Assembly (NCBI GenBank): GCA_030630075.1
Contig: DAOVNS010000008.1
Location: 1-28,865, forward strand
Reading direction: 5' to 3'
DNA from: a bacterium
Lineage (GTDB): Bacteria; Dependentiae; Babeliae; Babeliales; UASB340
Length of the DNA: 28,865 nt
Below, one piece after another: positions 1-7,442 of this stretch. How positions within the stretch are numbered: position 1 is the first letter of the stretch; every line of letters starts with the position of its first letter. The notes under the pieces were generated by a model, which was not told the origin of the DNA, did no database searches, and was given only the letters and a program-made list of their open reading frames with translations. Position numbers and translations under genes: made by a program.

Positions 1-15
1 TCTTAATGCATTCAT
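1..15 (-). CDS. Start of a gene running off the left edge, possibly secE
   Basis: On the minus strand an AAGGGA Shine-Dalgarno-like sequence lies 9 nt before an ATG whose complement is at 13-15, and only five codons (M-N-A-L-R) remain in the window. The gene order rpmG, tRNA-Trp, secE, nusG is widespread in bacteria, so secE is the natural guess from position. The sequence itself is too short to test this. Confidence 0.3.
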
Positions 16-55
16 CGTATTATATCCCTTATTTTTTAAACTAGCAAACAGTTAA

Positions 56-131
56 TGGCAGGTCAGGAGGGAATCGAACCCCCGGCCTACGGATTTGGAG
101 TCCGTCGCTCTACCAATTGAGCTACTGACCT
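56..131 (-). tRNA. tRNA-Trp (anticodon CCA)
   Basis: The minus strand folds as a complete 76-nt cloverleaf with the encoded 3' CCA at 56-58. The anticodon complement is TGG at 96-98, and the T-arm has the GGTTCGATTCC pattern. The acceptor stem AGGTCAG pairs fully with CTGACCT. It lies just downstream of rpmG and upstream of the putative secE, the classic arrangement. Confidence 0.96.
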
Positions 132-146
132 ACTAAACACCAGAAA

Positions 147-305
147 TTACTTGGTTTCTTTATGATCGTGATGCGTGCGGCACTTTGAGCAGTACTTATT
201 CAAAGTCAACTTAGCGAATTGTCTCTTTTTGGAAACTCTTTTGCTATAGTTGCGATTTTTACATTCTTTGCATTCAAAGTGAATGACTGTTCTTGTTTTG
301 GCCAT
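147..305 (-). CDS. rpmG: 50S ribosomal protein L33
   Basis: A 52-residue basic protein of the large ribosomal subunit. It starts MAKTRTVIHFECKECK and contains RNYSKR and LNKYCSKC, giving two Cys pairs (C-x2-C) that form a zinc ribbon as in the Cys-containing form of L33. The reading frame is open further upstream into tRNA-Thr, but the ATG at 305 is preceded by AAGGGA at suitable spacing and gives the normal family length, so the longer form is rejected. It is embedded among tRNA genes of the same strand and is probably cotranscribed with them. The Cys-containing form normally needs zinc. Confidence 0.95.
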   Translation of the reverse strand: MAKTRTVIHFECKECKNRNYSKRVSKKRQFAKLTLNKYCSKCRTHHDHKETK

Positions 306-347
306 GTTAAGTTTTCCCTTAAAAAATTTTGTTGCTAATACAAAAAA

Positions 348-423
<76 letters not shown>

Positions 424-440
424 AGTTAAGCCTACTTAGT

Positions 441-515
441 TGGAGCTGGCAACTGGAGTCGAACCAGCGGCCTGCTGATTACAAATCAGCTGCTCTACCA
501 CTGAGCTATGCCAGC
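441..515 (-). tRNA. tRNA-Thr (anticodon TGT)
   Basis: A 75-nt cloverleaf on the minus strand with CCA encoded. The acceptor stem GCTGGCA/TGCCAGC is perfect. The anticodon loop TTTGTAA gives anticodon UGU. It sits 17 nt upstream of the GGU isoacceptor in the transcript. Confidence 0.95.
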
Positions 516-529
516 TTTAAATTCAGTTT

Positions 530-605
530 TGGAGCGGGAAACGGGGGTCGAACCCGCAACCTACAGCTTGGAAGGCTGTCGCTCTGCCAATTGAGCTATT
601 CCCGC
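530..605 (-). tRNA. tRNA-Gly (anticodon TCC)
   Basis: A 76-nt cloverleaf on the minus strand with encoded CCA. The acceptor stem GCGGGAA/TTCCCGC is perfect. The anticodon stem ACAGC/GCTGT encloses the loop CTTCCAA, so the anticodon is UCC. It is part of the Tyr-Gly-Thr-Thr run upstream of rpmG. Confidence 0.96.
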
Positions 606-632
606 GTGATTTCAAAAAAACACATATCTTAT

Positions 633-660
633 TAAAAAAAACGGCGAATAATCTTCGCCT
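633..660 (-). terminator. Intrinsic terminator between tRNA-Tyr and tRNA-Gly
   Basis: Read on the minus strand, GGCGAA and TTCGCC (643-659) form a 6-bp hairpin with a 5-nt loop, followed by G and a run of eight or more T. This is the form of a Rho-independent terminator and could cap or attenuate the tRNA-Tyr transcript, leaving the Gly-Thr-Thr-rpmG unit to use another promoter or readthrough. Confidence 0.55.
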
Positions 661-689
661 ACAGAATTAATATCCATTAAAAAAATGGC

Positions 690-722
690 CTGCCAGCCGT
701 AGCCACGTAGGGCGTAGGCTGG
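690..722. repeat. Short GC-rich palindromic element abutting tRNA-Tyr
   Basis: In an otherwise AT-rich spacer this stretch contains CCAGCC (696-701 region) matched by GGCTGG at its right end, with GTAGCC and GGCGTAGG inside. The right arm overlaps the CCA end of tRNA-Tyr. It resembles the element near 9420 (shared pattern CG[TA]AGCC ... GGCG[TA]AGGCTG), so both may belong to one small repeat family. Confidence 0.4.
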
Positions 723-804
723 TGGGGAGAACAGGATTCGAACCTGTGAAGGCGTAGCCAACGGATTTACAGTCCGTCCCCTTTGACCGCTCGGGAACCT
801 CCCC
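720..804 (-). tRNA. tRNA-Tyr (anticodon GTA)
   Basis: An 85-nt class II tRNA on the minus strand with a long variable arm and encoded CCA (complement at 720-722). The acceptor stem GGGGAGG pairs with TCTCCCC, including one G-U. The anticodon stem-loop CGGACTGTAAATCCG gives GUA. It is the first tRNA of the minus-strand block. Confidence 0.96.
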
Positions 805-811
805 TGATATC

Positions 812-992
812 TTGATATCGGAAACTTTTTTTATATAATGATATGCATTTTAAATAACAGACTGTTTTGTTCGAGGTGTATTTTTAATGTTTTTTGTACG
901 ACTTGAAAGGATATAAAAATATTTTTTTTAGTACATCAAAACAACCTGCCCCATTATGATAGTTGTTTTATGAAAGTTTTCAACTTTTTTTT
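812..992 (+). other. Promoter-like and terminator-like sequences in a gene-free stretch (possible small RNA)
   Basis: The spacer 805-1035 has no credible protein gene. On the plus strand TTGATA (812-817) and TATAAT (834-839) are separated by 16 nt, a near-consensus sigma-70 promoter. Downstream lie AAAACAAC/GTTGTTTT (938-945, 962-969) and then AAAGTT-TTC-AACTTT followed by a T run (973-992), which looks like an intrinsic terminator. Together they would make a transcript of about 145 nt with no coding content. In such AT-rich DNA each element can arise by chance, so this is a weak call. Confidence 0.3.
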
Positions 993-1035
993 GAAAAAAA
1001 ACACAAAAAAAACAATTTTTTGTCAAATTATATTT

Positions 1036-1488
1036 TTATTTAAACGTGATGATTCTGTTGTTGAAATTATCGCCATTGTAATTTAAGTAAATATTACAAA
1101 TTGTTTGTTTTATTGAATCTTGTTCAAGAAGTGGTTTTATTACTTCTGGCCACTCAATTAAGTTCCAACTTTTTTCTTGAGAATTTATATTTTTTTGTAA
1201 ATATTCGTCGAAACCTAAATCTATAAAACTATCTACACTTGTAATTCTATATAAATCAAAATGGTTAAATTTTTGTCCCTTTTCGTTTGTATAAGTATTT
1301 ACATAATTAAATGTAGGACTTGTTATGATATCTTTTATTCCGCAGAATTTTAAAAAATCTTTAATTAAAGTTGTTTTTCCTGCACCAAGCGGTCCTGTGA
1401 ATGTAAAAGTTGTGAATTTGTCTAATCTTGGGATTAGCAATTCTTTTACGATTTTTTCTATTTGATCTAAGCGGTATTTTGTTTCCAT
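1036..1488 (-). CDS. tsaE: tRNA threonylcarbamoyladenosine (t6A) biosynthesis ATPase TsaE
   Basis: A 150-residue P-loop ATPase that, with TsaB and TsaD, makes t6A37 on ANN-decoding tRNAs, which include the Thr tRNAs nearby. Visible marks are the Walker A loop GPLGAGKTT (residues 32-40), the SPTF switch motif (about 57-60), HFDLYR, and LIEWPE near the C-terminal half, all typical of TsaE. The length is normal for the family. The ATG follows the stop of the upstream NYN gene by 4 nt and has no clear Shine-Dalgarno sequence, suggesting translational coupling. tsaB and tsaD are not in the window. Confidence 0.92.
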   Translation of the reverse strand: METKYRLDQIEKIVKELLIPRLDKFTTFTFTGPLGAGKTTLIKDFLKFCGIKDIITSPTFNYVNTYTNEKGQKFNHFDLYRITSVDSFIDLGFDEYLQKNINSQEKSWNLIEWPEVIKPLLEQDSIKQTICNIYLNYNGDNFNNRIITFK

Positions 1489-1492
1489 GTTT

Positions 1493-2152
1493 TTATAGCT
1501 TTTTTATTTTTTGATAAATACGTTTTTCTCTTTTAGATAATTTTTGTTGTTTATGCTTGTTTTCTTTATCTCTTTTTTCAAACTTTTCTTTTTCTTTTAA
1601 TAATGGCTCAATTTCCGATTCTTCCATAAGAAGATCTAAAATTTTATCGTTTGCTTTAAAATCTTCATCAAAACGAGTTTTGTCGAAACTGGTTTCGTCG
1701 AAGAAATATGTTTCGTCTTTGAATTTTTGTGTTGTTGTATCTTTATTTTGATTTATTGTGATTTCTTCTAATATCGCATTTTGCACTAAATTATAAAAAT
1801 CTTCTACGTCAATTGGATCGGCACCGTAATTTTCGCATTTTGATTTTAGTTCGCGATCTCTAGAAACTAATAACATTTGATGGTCTTTATGGTTTTTTAC
1901 GTATTTTTTTATCCATTCATCGGCGGTACTTTTTTGTCCTGAAAAAATAACGACAATTCCATTGCTGATTTCTCGTGTTGCGTGTCGAAAGTGTCCTCCA
2001 TCAAAAACAACTACAATTTCTTTAATATCGGGTTTTTTGGATTTGTAATGTCCGAGTTGTTTAACAAAGTGTTTTCTTTGATTGTCGAGTTTTCCTTTAA
2101 CTCTATGAAAAACTGCTTTAAGCAAATTGTAACCATCGATTATTATAATCAA
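1493..2152 (-). CDS. NYN-domain (YacP/Rae1-like) ribonuclease
   Basis: A 219-residue protein. Its first ~125 residues match the NYN/PIN-like fold of YacP/Rae1 family RNases: IIDGYN (D6), VVFDGG (D51), TADEWI (D78) and VSRDREL (D99) supply the acidic metal-binding cluster. In Bacillus, Rae1 cleaves mRNA on the ribosome; the same role here is inference. The C-terminal ~90 residues are a charged, Asp/Glu then Lys-rich tail ending in KREKRIYQKIKKL, probably disordered or RNA-binding. The start is TTG at 2152, nine nt after AGGA; no in-frame ATG fits better, and D-G-Y-N must lie near the N-terminus. It is cotranscribed with tsaE. Confidence 0.82.
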   Translation of the reverse strand: MIIIIDGYNLLKAVFHRVKGKLDNQRKHFVKQLGHYKSKKPDIKEIVVVFDGGHFRHATREISNGIVVIFSGQKSTADEWIKKYVKNHKDHQMLLVSRDRELKSKCENYGADPIDVEDFYNLVQNAILEEITINQNKDTTTQKFKDETYFFDETSFDKTRFDEDFKANDKILDLLMEESEIEPLLKEKEKFEKRDKENKHKQQKLSKREKRIYQKIKKL

Positions 2153-2289
2153 GCGTTGTTTTCCTATCTAGTTATCCTTTGTTTTTGTTATTACATTATA
2201 AATTATTGCAAAAAAAAGGTTTTTGGACTAGGTTTTGAAGTGTATTTTTCAATATTATTTGGTAAATTTTTGCTGTGTAAGGAAAAAGT

Positions 2290-3135
2290 GTGTCTGAAAT
2301 TACCCAGTTAAGACAAAAGATAAAATCTATTAAAACTACAAAAAAGATTACACATGCGGTTCGTCTTGTTTCTATGTCATCGTATTCTCGGCTTGAAAAA
2401 CAAAACGAATTATTAAATGTTTATCAAAAAAGCATATCAAATGTATTTCATGAATTAATCGCTTGTGTTCCTGATTGGAATAATAAGATTCTTTTTCCGG
2501 AAGATATTTTTGATTCAAAGCCTTTAATAATTGTTGTTTCTTCGGCAAAAGGTTTGTGTGGGAGTTTTAATTCAAATCTTTTTAGATTTTTTGAGCGATC
2601 ATTTTTTCTTGAAGAACATCAAGAACCTTCTTTTATTGCTATAGGTCTTAAGTCCATCAAGTTTTTACAAGAAAATGGGTATAAAAATATTGTTCGTAGC
2701 TTTGAAGAATTAAGTTCAAGTAATTTTACAAGCGTCACCGAAAAGATTGCTGAATTTATACTTGATTCACAAAATACATATTCATCCGTTCGTTTTTATA
2801 GTAATTATCTTAAAAATTTCTTTTTGCAGGTTCCTGAAAAAAATACTTTAATTCCTTTGGCCTTGCCAACAGACGAATTAAAAAGCTTTGTTGATTTTGA
2901 CTGGGAACAAAATAAAGAAGAAGTTATACAAGACGTTGCTATTCGATACATAAAAAGTTCAATTTTAAATCTTTTGTTTCAGTCGTTGGTTTCTGAAAGT
3001 GCTTCAAGGTTTATAACTATGGATAAGGCTACGACTAATGCCGAAGAGTATCTTGAAGATCTTACACTTCAATATAATAAAACAAGACAAACTTTAATTA
3101 CTCGCGAAGTTTCTGAACTAACCGCAAGTTTGTAA
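2290..3135 (+). CDS. atpG: F-type ATP synthase gamma subunit
   Basis: A 281-residue central-stalk subunit of F1. The N-terminal helix IKSIKTTKKITHAVRLVSMS corresponds to the family's IKSIKNTQKITKAM, and the C-terminal helix (MDKATTNAEEY ... YNKTRQTLITREVSEL) is the conserved rotor helix. The start is GTG with AAGGAAAAA just upstream. It stands alone: no other atp gene is beside it, whereas atpG normally lies between atpA and atpD. It is divergent from the NYN-tsaE unit and runs into the hydrolase gene after 10 nt. The sequence is divergent but without lesions, so it is probably functional with subunits encoded elsewhere. Confidence 0.92.
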   Translation: MSEITQLRQKIKSIKTTKKITHAVRLVSMSSYSRLEKQNELLNVYQKSISNVFHELIACVPDWNNKILFPEDIFDSKPLIIVVSSAKGLCGSFNSNLFRFFERSFFLEEHQEPSFIAIGLKSIKFLQENGYKNIVRSFEELSSSNFTSVTEKIAEFILDSQNTYSSVRFYSNYLKNFFLQVPEKNTLIPLALPTDELKSFVDFDWEQNKEEVIQDVAIRYIKSSILNLLFQSLVSESASRFITMDKATTNAEEYLEDLTLQYNKTRQTLITREVSELTASL

Positions 3136-3145
3136 ATAAATATTT

Positions 3146-4303
3146 ATGGGCACTAATAATTTTTTGTTTTCAATTATTTTATCTTTTATTTTTAGTTCTT
3201 TAATTTTTGCAGAAACAGTTATAAGAACTTCATCAAAAGACTTTTTTTTAGATACAGAAATAGAAACAATAGCAAAAAAAATAAATCCCGAATTATCCAA
3301 ATCTAAGTATTTAGATAGAAAATTTCTTAGAAATACAAAATTTGTTCGTAATTACAACATAGAAGATGGTGGCGAATTATTTACTGTTGTTACAGATGAT
3401 GGATTTGAATTAAAAGGAACATTCTTTAATCGTAATAGTGACAAACTAATAATAATAGGAACAGGGTTTTGTGATCCGCGCGAAAGAAAATCTGTATTTA
3501 TAGATATGTTTCCATTGGATGACGTAGTTTTTTTTGATAAACGTGCTGAAGGATGTGATCACACGATAGATTTTAGTTTTTGTGATGCAGGTTCTTGGCG
3601 ATCAACTTTGGCTGTTAAATTATTGAATGTAAATACAGACTTCGAAACTTTTGGAATCAGGGAACATGAAGATATTATAAAAGTTGTTGATCATTTTGCA
3701 GACCAAAAAAAATATAATCAAGTTGTTGGATTAGGTCTTTGTTATTCTGCTGTGTTATTTACAAAAGTTGCATTTGAACGGCCTAATTTATTTACCAAAT
3801 TAATTCTAGATGGTTGTTGGTTGAGTATTGATAATTTAATTGATAAATATTTGAAACATGGAAGAAGAATGTTGCCTTTTTTGCAAACGCCTGAGTATCT
3901 TAATTGGGCGTTGCTTGATAGAGAATGGTTTAAGTATTTTGCCGCTCATATGGTAGCCAAAAAAATATTTGGATTGCAATTTGATCAGTCACATCTTTCT
4001 ATTTTGGATCATCTTCCTTCGGTAAACATTCCAATTCTTTTTATGCATGGTTCGCAAGATATTTTTACAACGTCCGAAGAATTTGAAATTATTTGGGAAT
4101 CTGTAAAAAGTGAAAACAAAGTTGCATGGGTTACGCAAAATGCACATGCAAGAAATCATTTATTACAACCGGAGCTTTATAAATTAATATGTGAATTATT
4201 TATAAATCATTCAATTCAAGATTTTTCTTTTTATCTTCAGAATCCTTCGGTTTTAGAAGGTATTTTATCAATCAAATATTTAAACAGAAATATTTGCTCC
4301 TAA
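3146..4303 (+). CDS. Exported alpha/beta-hydrolase with Cys nucleophile
   Basis: A 385-residue protein with a hydrophobic N-terminal signal sequence ending near FAE (residues 5-22). The remainder looks like an alpha/beta hydrolase: the nucleophile elbow GLGLCYSA carries Cys199 where Ser is usual, the acid is probably Asp305 in MHGSQD, and the histidine is His334 or His338 in NAHARNH. A Cys nucleophile is known in dienelactone hydrolases, but the substrate here is unknown. It starts 10 nt after atpG with no good Shine-Dalgarno sequence, so it is probably coupled to it. Its last 24 nt overlap the convergent murA. Not identified beyond the superfamily. Confidence 0.72.
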   Translation: MGTNNFLFSIILSFIFSSLIFAETVIRTSSKDFFLDTEIETIAKKINPELSKSKYLDRKFLRNTKFVRNYNIEDGGELFTVVTDDGFELKGTFFNRNSDKLIIIGTGFCDPRERKSVFIDMFPLDDVVFFDKRAEGCDHTIDFSFCDAGSWRSTLAVKLLNVNTDFETFGIREHEDIIKVVDHFADQKKYNQVVGLGLCYSAVLFTKVAFERPNLFTKLILDGCWLSIDNLIDKYLKHGRRMLPFLQTPEYLNWALLDREWFKYFAAHMVAKKIFGLQFDQSHLSILDHLPSVNIPILFMHGSQDIFTTSEEFEIIWESVKSENKVAWVTQNAHARNHLLQPELYKLICELFINHSIQDFSFYLQNPSVLEGILSIKYLNRNICS

Positions 4304-5542
4304 TTTTTGTAATTTTTCTTCTAGCTTATCATGCCCACGTTTCCAATGATGAATTCCTAAAATTTTAGTTTCACCTTTTGCAACAAGGCCAGAAATAACT
4401 AAAGCGGCAGATGCGCGAATGTCAGTTGCAATAACTTCAGTTCCATAAAAATCTTCAACACCATTTATTGTTGCTTTTGTTCCATGAGTTTTAATTTGTG
4501 CACCCATTTTCTGAAGTTCAGCAACATGCATTAATCTATTTTCAAAAACTGTTTCTTCAATAATACTTTGTCCATTTGCAAGTGTTTGAGCAACCATCAT
4601 AGGTGCTTGCAAATCTGTAGGAAATCCAGGATAAGGTCCGGTTTTAAAGTTTACCGTTTTAGGATTTTTGGTAGCGGTAAGTGTGATTGTATTTTTATCA
4701 GTTTCAACTTTGTGACCCATTTCTCTTAATTTTTCTAAAAAAACATCCATATGTTCTGGCTGTACACTTAAGAGTTTAATTTTTCCACCTGTAACTGCAG
4801 CAGCAATAAGAAGAGTTCCCGCTTCGAGTCTGTCGGGAATGATTTCGTGTTTTATTGGATTAAGTTTTTTTACACCTTTAATTTCGATTGTTGCGGGCGG
4901 TTTGATTTCAACTTGAGCTCCCATTTTTTTAAGAACGTCTAGAAAATCTAAAACTTCTGGTTCAAGTGCGGCGTTAATAATTTTTGTATTTCCATTTTTA
5001 AGTGTTGCGAGCATTGCAATGTTTTCTGTAGCGCCAACGCTTGGATATTCCAAAATTATTTTACTTTCGACAGTTTTTTTATTTGAAAAACTTGCATCAA
5101 AAAATGGAGTATCAATTTTAATTTGCGTACCCATTTTTTTTAGCCCTTTTAGGTGAAGGTCAATTGGTCTTGCGCCAATCAAACATCCACCAGGCATTGC
5201 AACTCTTGCCTTGCCGAATTTTGCAAGAAGTGAACCCATGACTAAAATTGATGCACGCATTTTATTCATGTTTTCTGGTTTTACTTCGTAGTTATTTATT
5301 TTTGATGTATCAATTTCTAGGTGAGCTTTTTCTGGATCAAAAAAAGTTATTGCGCCAAGATCTTCAAGAAGTTTAATCATTTGTTTTATGTCTGCAGAAT
5401 TAGGAACATTTTCAAGAATATTTTTTCCCGAAGTTAATATTAATGATGCCATTATTGGTAGTGTTGCATTTTTTGCACCATTTATTTTTACTTCACCATT
5501 TAAAGATTGTGATTGTTTTACTAAAATGTAGTTGTTTGACAT
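4280..5542 (-). CDS. murA: UDP-N-acetylglucosamine 1-carboxyvinyltransferase
   Basis: A 420-residue enolpyruvyl transferase that catalyses the first committed step of peptidoglycan synthesis, PEP plus UDP-GlcNAc. The family motifs GAKNATLPI near the N-terminus, PGGCLIGARPIDLH with the catalytic Cys120, and DRLEAGT are all present. A Cys (not Asp) at this site is the fosfomycin-sensitive type. The start is taken as ATG at 5542, eight nt after AGGGA; the frame can be extended five codons to a TTG, but that would swallow the ribosome binding site. The 3' end overlaps the hydrolase gene by 24 nt on the opposite strand. With glmS in the same window it indicates a real cell wall. Confidence 0.96.
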   Translation of the reverse strand: MSNNYILVKQSQSLNGEVKINGAKNATLPIMASLILTSGKNILENVPNSADIKQMIKLLEDLGAITFFDPEKAHLEIDTSKINNYEVKPENMNKMRASILVMGSLLAKFGKARVAMPGGCLIGARPIDLHLKGLKKMGTQIKIDTPFFDASFSNKKTVESKIILEYPSVGATENIAMLATLKNGNTKIINAALEPEVLDFLDVLKKMGAQVEIKPPATIEIKGVKKLNPIKHEIIPDRLEAGTLLIAAAVTGGKIKLLSVQPEHMDVFLEKLREMGHKVETDKNTITLTATKNPKTVNFKTGPYPGFPTDLQAPMMVAQTLANGQSIIEETVFENRLMHVAELQKMGAQIKTHGTKATINGVEDFYGTEVIATDIRASAALVISGLVAKGETKILGIHHWKRGHDKLEEKLQKLGANISV

Positions 5543-5674
5543 ATAATTTCCCTGCAATAAAATCGTGATTCGATGTGTGTAAATTTAAACTAATTTTAAC
5601 TTTTTAAAAGTTAATAAGTTTTATAATAATTAAATCAGAGAATTAAACTAGATTTACAGAGAGATTTTGATATT

Positions 5675-5754
5675 TTTGTCATCCTGAACTTGTTTCAGGA
5701 TCTAGAGTTTAATTGTTTTAAGAATAGATCCTGAAACAAGTTCAGGATGACAAA
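5675..5754. repeat. Long palindromic repeat, copy 1
   Basis: Two 29-nt arms (5675-5703 and 5726-5754) are perfect inverted complements separated by 22 nt; the core is TCATCCTGAACTTGTTTC and its complement. The element sits in the divergent spacer between murA and kdsB and is clearly more GC-rich than its surroundings. A second copy is at 7268-7378. Similar CTGAAC...GTTCAG palindromes are scattered in genomes of several unrelated bacterial groups. The RNA would form a very stable hairpin in either direction. Confidence 0.9.
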
Positions 5755-5818
5755 GGGTTACATTGTTGGCTAAGTTTAATCTTCTGATTTAGCTAAAAAA
5801 TAAGCTTTGGAGTTTAGC

Positions 5819-6565
5819 GTGTTAGAAGAAAAAAAGATAGCGTGTATTATTCCTGCACGATTAAAATCCACAAGATTTCCCGAAAAAATTTTAAAAAAAA
5901 TATTGGATAAACCTATTTTACAATGGGTGTGGGAAGCTGCAAATAAAGTTGATTGTTTTGATGAAATAATTTTTGCAATTGATTCAGAAAAAACAGCAAG
6001 CTTAATAAAAAGTTTTGGCGGAAAATTTATAATGACTTCGCCCGATTGTAATTCTGGAACAGACAGATTAATTGAAGTTGTAAATTCCGGAAAAATAAAA
6101 GCAGATATTATTGTAAATTGGCAGGGTGATGAACCATTTATCAATACAAAAATGATAGAAACTCTTTTAAGTACATGTGCGTATGATAACGCAGATGTTT
6201 GGACATTAAAAAAAAGAATCGAAAAAGAAGAAGATATAATTTCACCAAATATTGCAAAAGTTGTTTGTGATATTAATAATTTTGCAATGTATTTTTCGCG
6301 AAGCACAATTCCTTTTTACAGAGATAAAGAGGATTTAGATAGAGTTTATTATAAGCATGTTGGTATTTATGCATATACAATTAATGCGTTACAAAAAATA
6401 TCAAAATTTGATACTTGTTATTTAGAAGATGCAGAAAAACTAGAACAACTTAGATTTTTGTATAATAATTTAAAAATAAAAGTTAATGAAACAGAATTCG
6501 AAGTTGTTGGAATTGATACACCGCAAGATTTGGAAAAAGCAGAAAAACGTGCGGCTAAAATTTAG
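5819..6565 (+). CDS. kdsB: 3-deoxy-manno-octulosonate cytidylyltransferase (CMP-Kdo synthetase)
   Basis: A 248-residue cytosolic enzyme that activates Kdo with CTP for lipopolysaccharide core synthesis. It shows the nucleotide-binding signature IIPARLKSTRFPEK at the N-terminus, GTDRLIE, NWQGDEPF and KHVGIYAY, all KdsB hallmarks, and ends at the usual length. The start chosen is GTG at 5819, six nt after GGAG; this GGAG overlaps a TTG four codons upstream that would otherwise extend the protein. It ends in TAG, 12 nt before tdk, forming a two-gene unit. Its presence implies an outer membrane with Kdo. Confidence 0.95.
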   Translation: MLEEKKIACIIPARLKSTRFPEKILKKILDKPILQWVWEAANKVDCFDEIIFAIDSEKTASLIKSFGGKFIMTSPDCNSGTDRLIEVVNSGKIKADIIVNWQGDEPFINTKMIETLLSTCAYDNADVWTLKKRIEKEEDIISPNIAKVVCDINNFAMYFSRSTIPFYRDKEDLDRVYYKHVGIYAYTINALQKISKFDTCYLEDAEKLEQLRFLYNNLKIKVNETEFEVVGIDTPQDLEKAEKRAAKI

Positions 6566-6577
6566 AAGGATAAAGAT

Positions 6578-7216
6578 ATGGATAACGGCGCAAAAGGTAA
6601 AAAGGGAAGATTAGAGGTTGTTTGTGGTTCCATGTTTTCTGGTAAAACAGAAGAGCTTATGCGTAGGTTGCGCAGAGCAGAATATGCAAAACAAAATGTT
6701 TTAACAATCAAGCACAAGATTGATATTCGAAAAAGTAAGGCTTGTATTGTTTCTCATGAAGGCAAAGAAAGATTAGCTTTTTCAATTGATAACACAGCAC
6801 AAAGTGTTGAAAAAATTTTAGAACTCGCCAACAAAAACATAAGCGTAGTTGGTTTAGATGAACTTCACTTTTTTCCAGAAATGATTATTGAAGTTGTTTG
6901 CAAACTTGTAGAAGCCGGAAAAAGAGTTATTTGTGCTGGGCTTGATTTGGATTTTAGAGGTGAACCGTTTAAGCAAGTTTCTACGCTGCTTTCTGTTGCT
7001 GATGAAGTTACAAAACTTAAAGCAATTTGTGTTGAATGTGGAAATGATGCATATCATACTCAGCGTATTGTAAATGGCAAACCTGCAAAATATGATGATC
7101 CAATTATTTTGGTTGGTGCAGAAGAATGTTATCAAGCAAGATGCAGAGATTGTTTTAAAATTGATAAAAGTTTGCAGTTTTGTAACACTTTTGCTGAAAA
7201 AGAAGTGTCTTTATAA
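6578..7216 (+). CDS. tdk: Thymidine kinase (TK1 type)
   Basis: A 212-residue salvage enzyme that phosphorylates thymidine with ATP. The P-loop GSMFSGKTEEL (17-27), the motif DELHFF (94-99; usually DEAQFF) with the catalytic Glu95, GLDLDFRGEPF, and the zinc Cys pairs C151/C154 and C189/C192 are all visible. The start ATG follows GAAGGA by a normal gap, 12 nt after kdsB. The DEAQ to DELH change is a family variation worth noting but leaves the Glu. Thymidine salvage suits a host-dependent cell. Confidence 0.95.
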   Translation: MDNGAKGKKGRLEVVCGSMFSGKTEELMRRLRRAEYAKQNVLTIKHKIDIRKSKACIVSHEGKERLAFSIDNTAQSVEKILELANKNISVVGLDELHFFPEMIIEVVCKLVEAGKRVICAGLDLDFRGEPFKQVSTLLSVADEVTKLKAICVECGNDAYHTQRIVNGKPAKYDDPIILVGAEECYQARCRDCFKIDKSLQFCNTFAEKEVSL

Positions 7217-7267
7217 TTTTAAGTAAGCTAATTTTGGATAAATAATTAAATGATATTGATTTTGTTT

Positions 7268-7378
7268 TTTGTCATCCTGAACCTGTTTCAGGATCTCTTC
7301 AAAATGGCTAATTACATTATTTATCGTGTGATTTAAAAAAAATAATTATAGATCCTGAAACAAGTTCAGGATGACAAA
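7268..7378. repeat. Long palindromic repeat, copy 2
   Basis: The arms 7268-7296 and 7350-7378 match copy 1 (5675-5754) except for one base in the left arm (ACC for ACT), giving a 29-nt inverted repeat with one mismatch. The loop is longer, 53 nt against 22 nt, and unrelated in sequence. It lies in the 226-nt spacer between tdk and radA. The conserved arms and variable middle suggest a mobile or selected palindrome rather than a simple terminator. Confidence 0.88.
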
Positions 7379-7442
7379 GTTGGCTTATAAAAGCTGACTT
7401 AAAAAACATGTATCAACTTATGGCGTAAAATCTGGATTAACA

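Noticed and set aside
1982..2311. A plus-strand frame of 109 codons
   Set aside because: It lies mostly opposite the NYN gene and runs into the atpG start; low-complexity Phe/Leu composition with no domain.
5776..6306. A minus-strand frame of 176 codons opposite kdsB
   Set aside because: It is antisense to a well-conserved enzyme and its composition mirrors kdsB codons.
5675..7378. A CRISPR array based on the repeated TCATCCTGAAC sequences
   Set aside because: There are two inverted pairs 1.6 kb apart around genes, not regularly spaced direct repeats.
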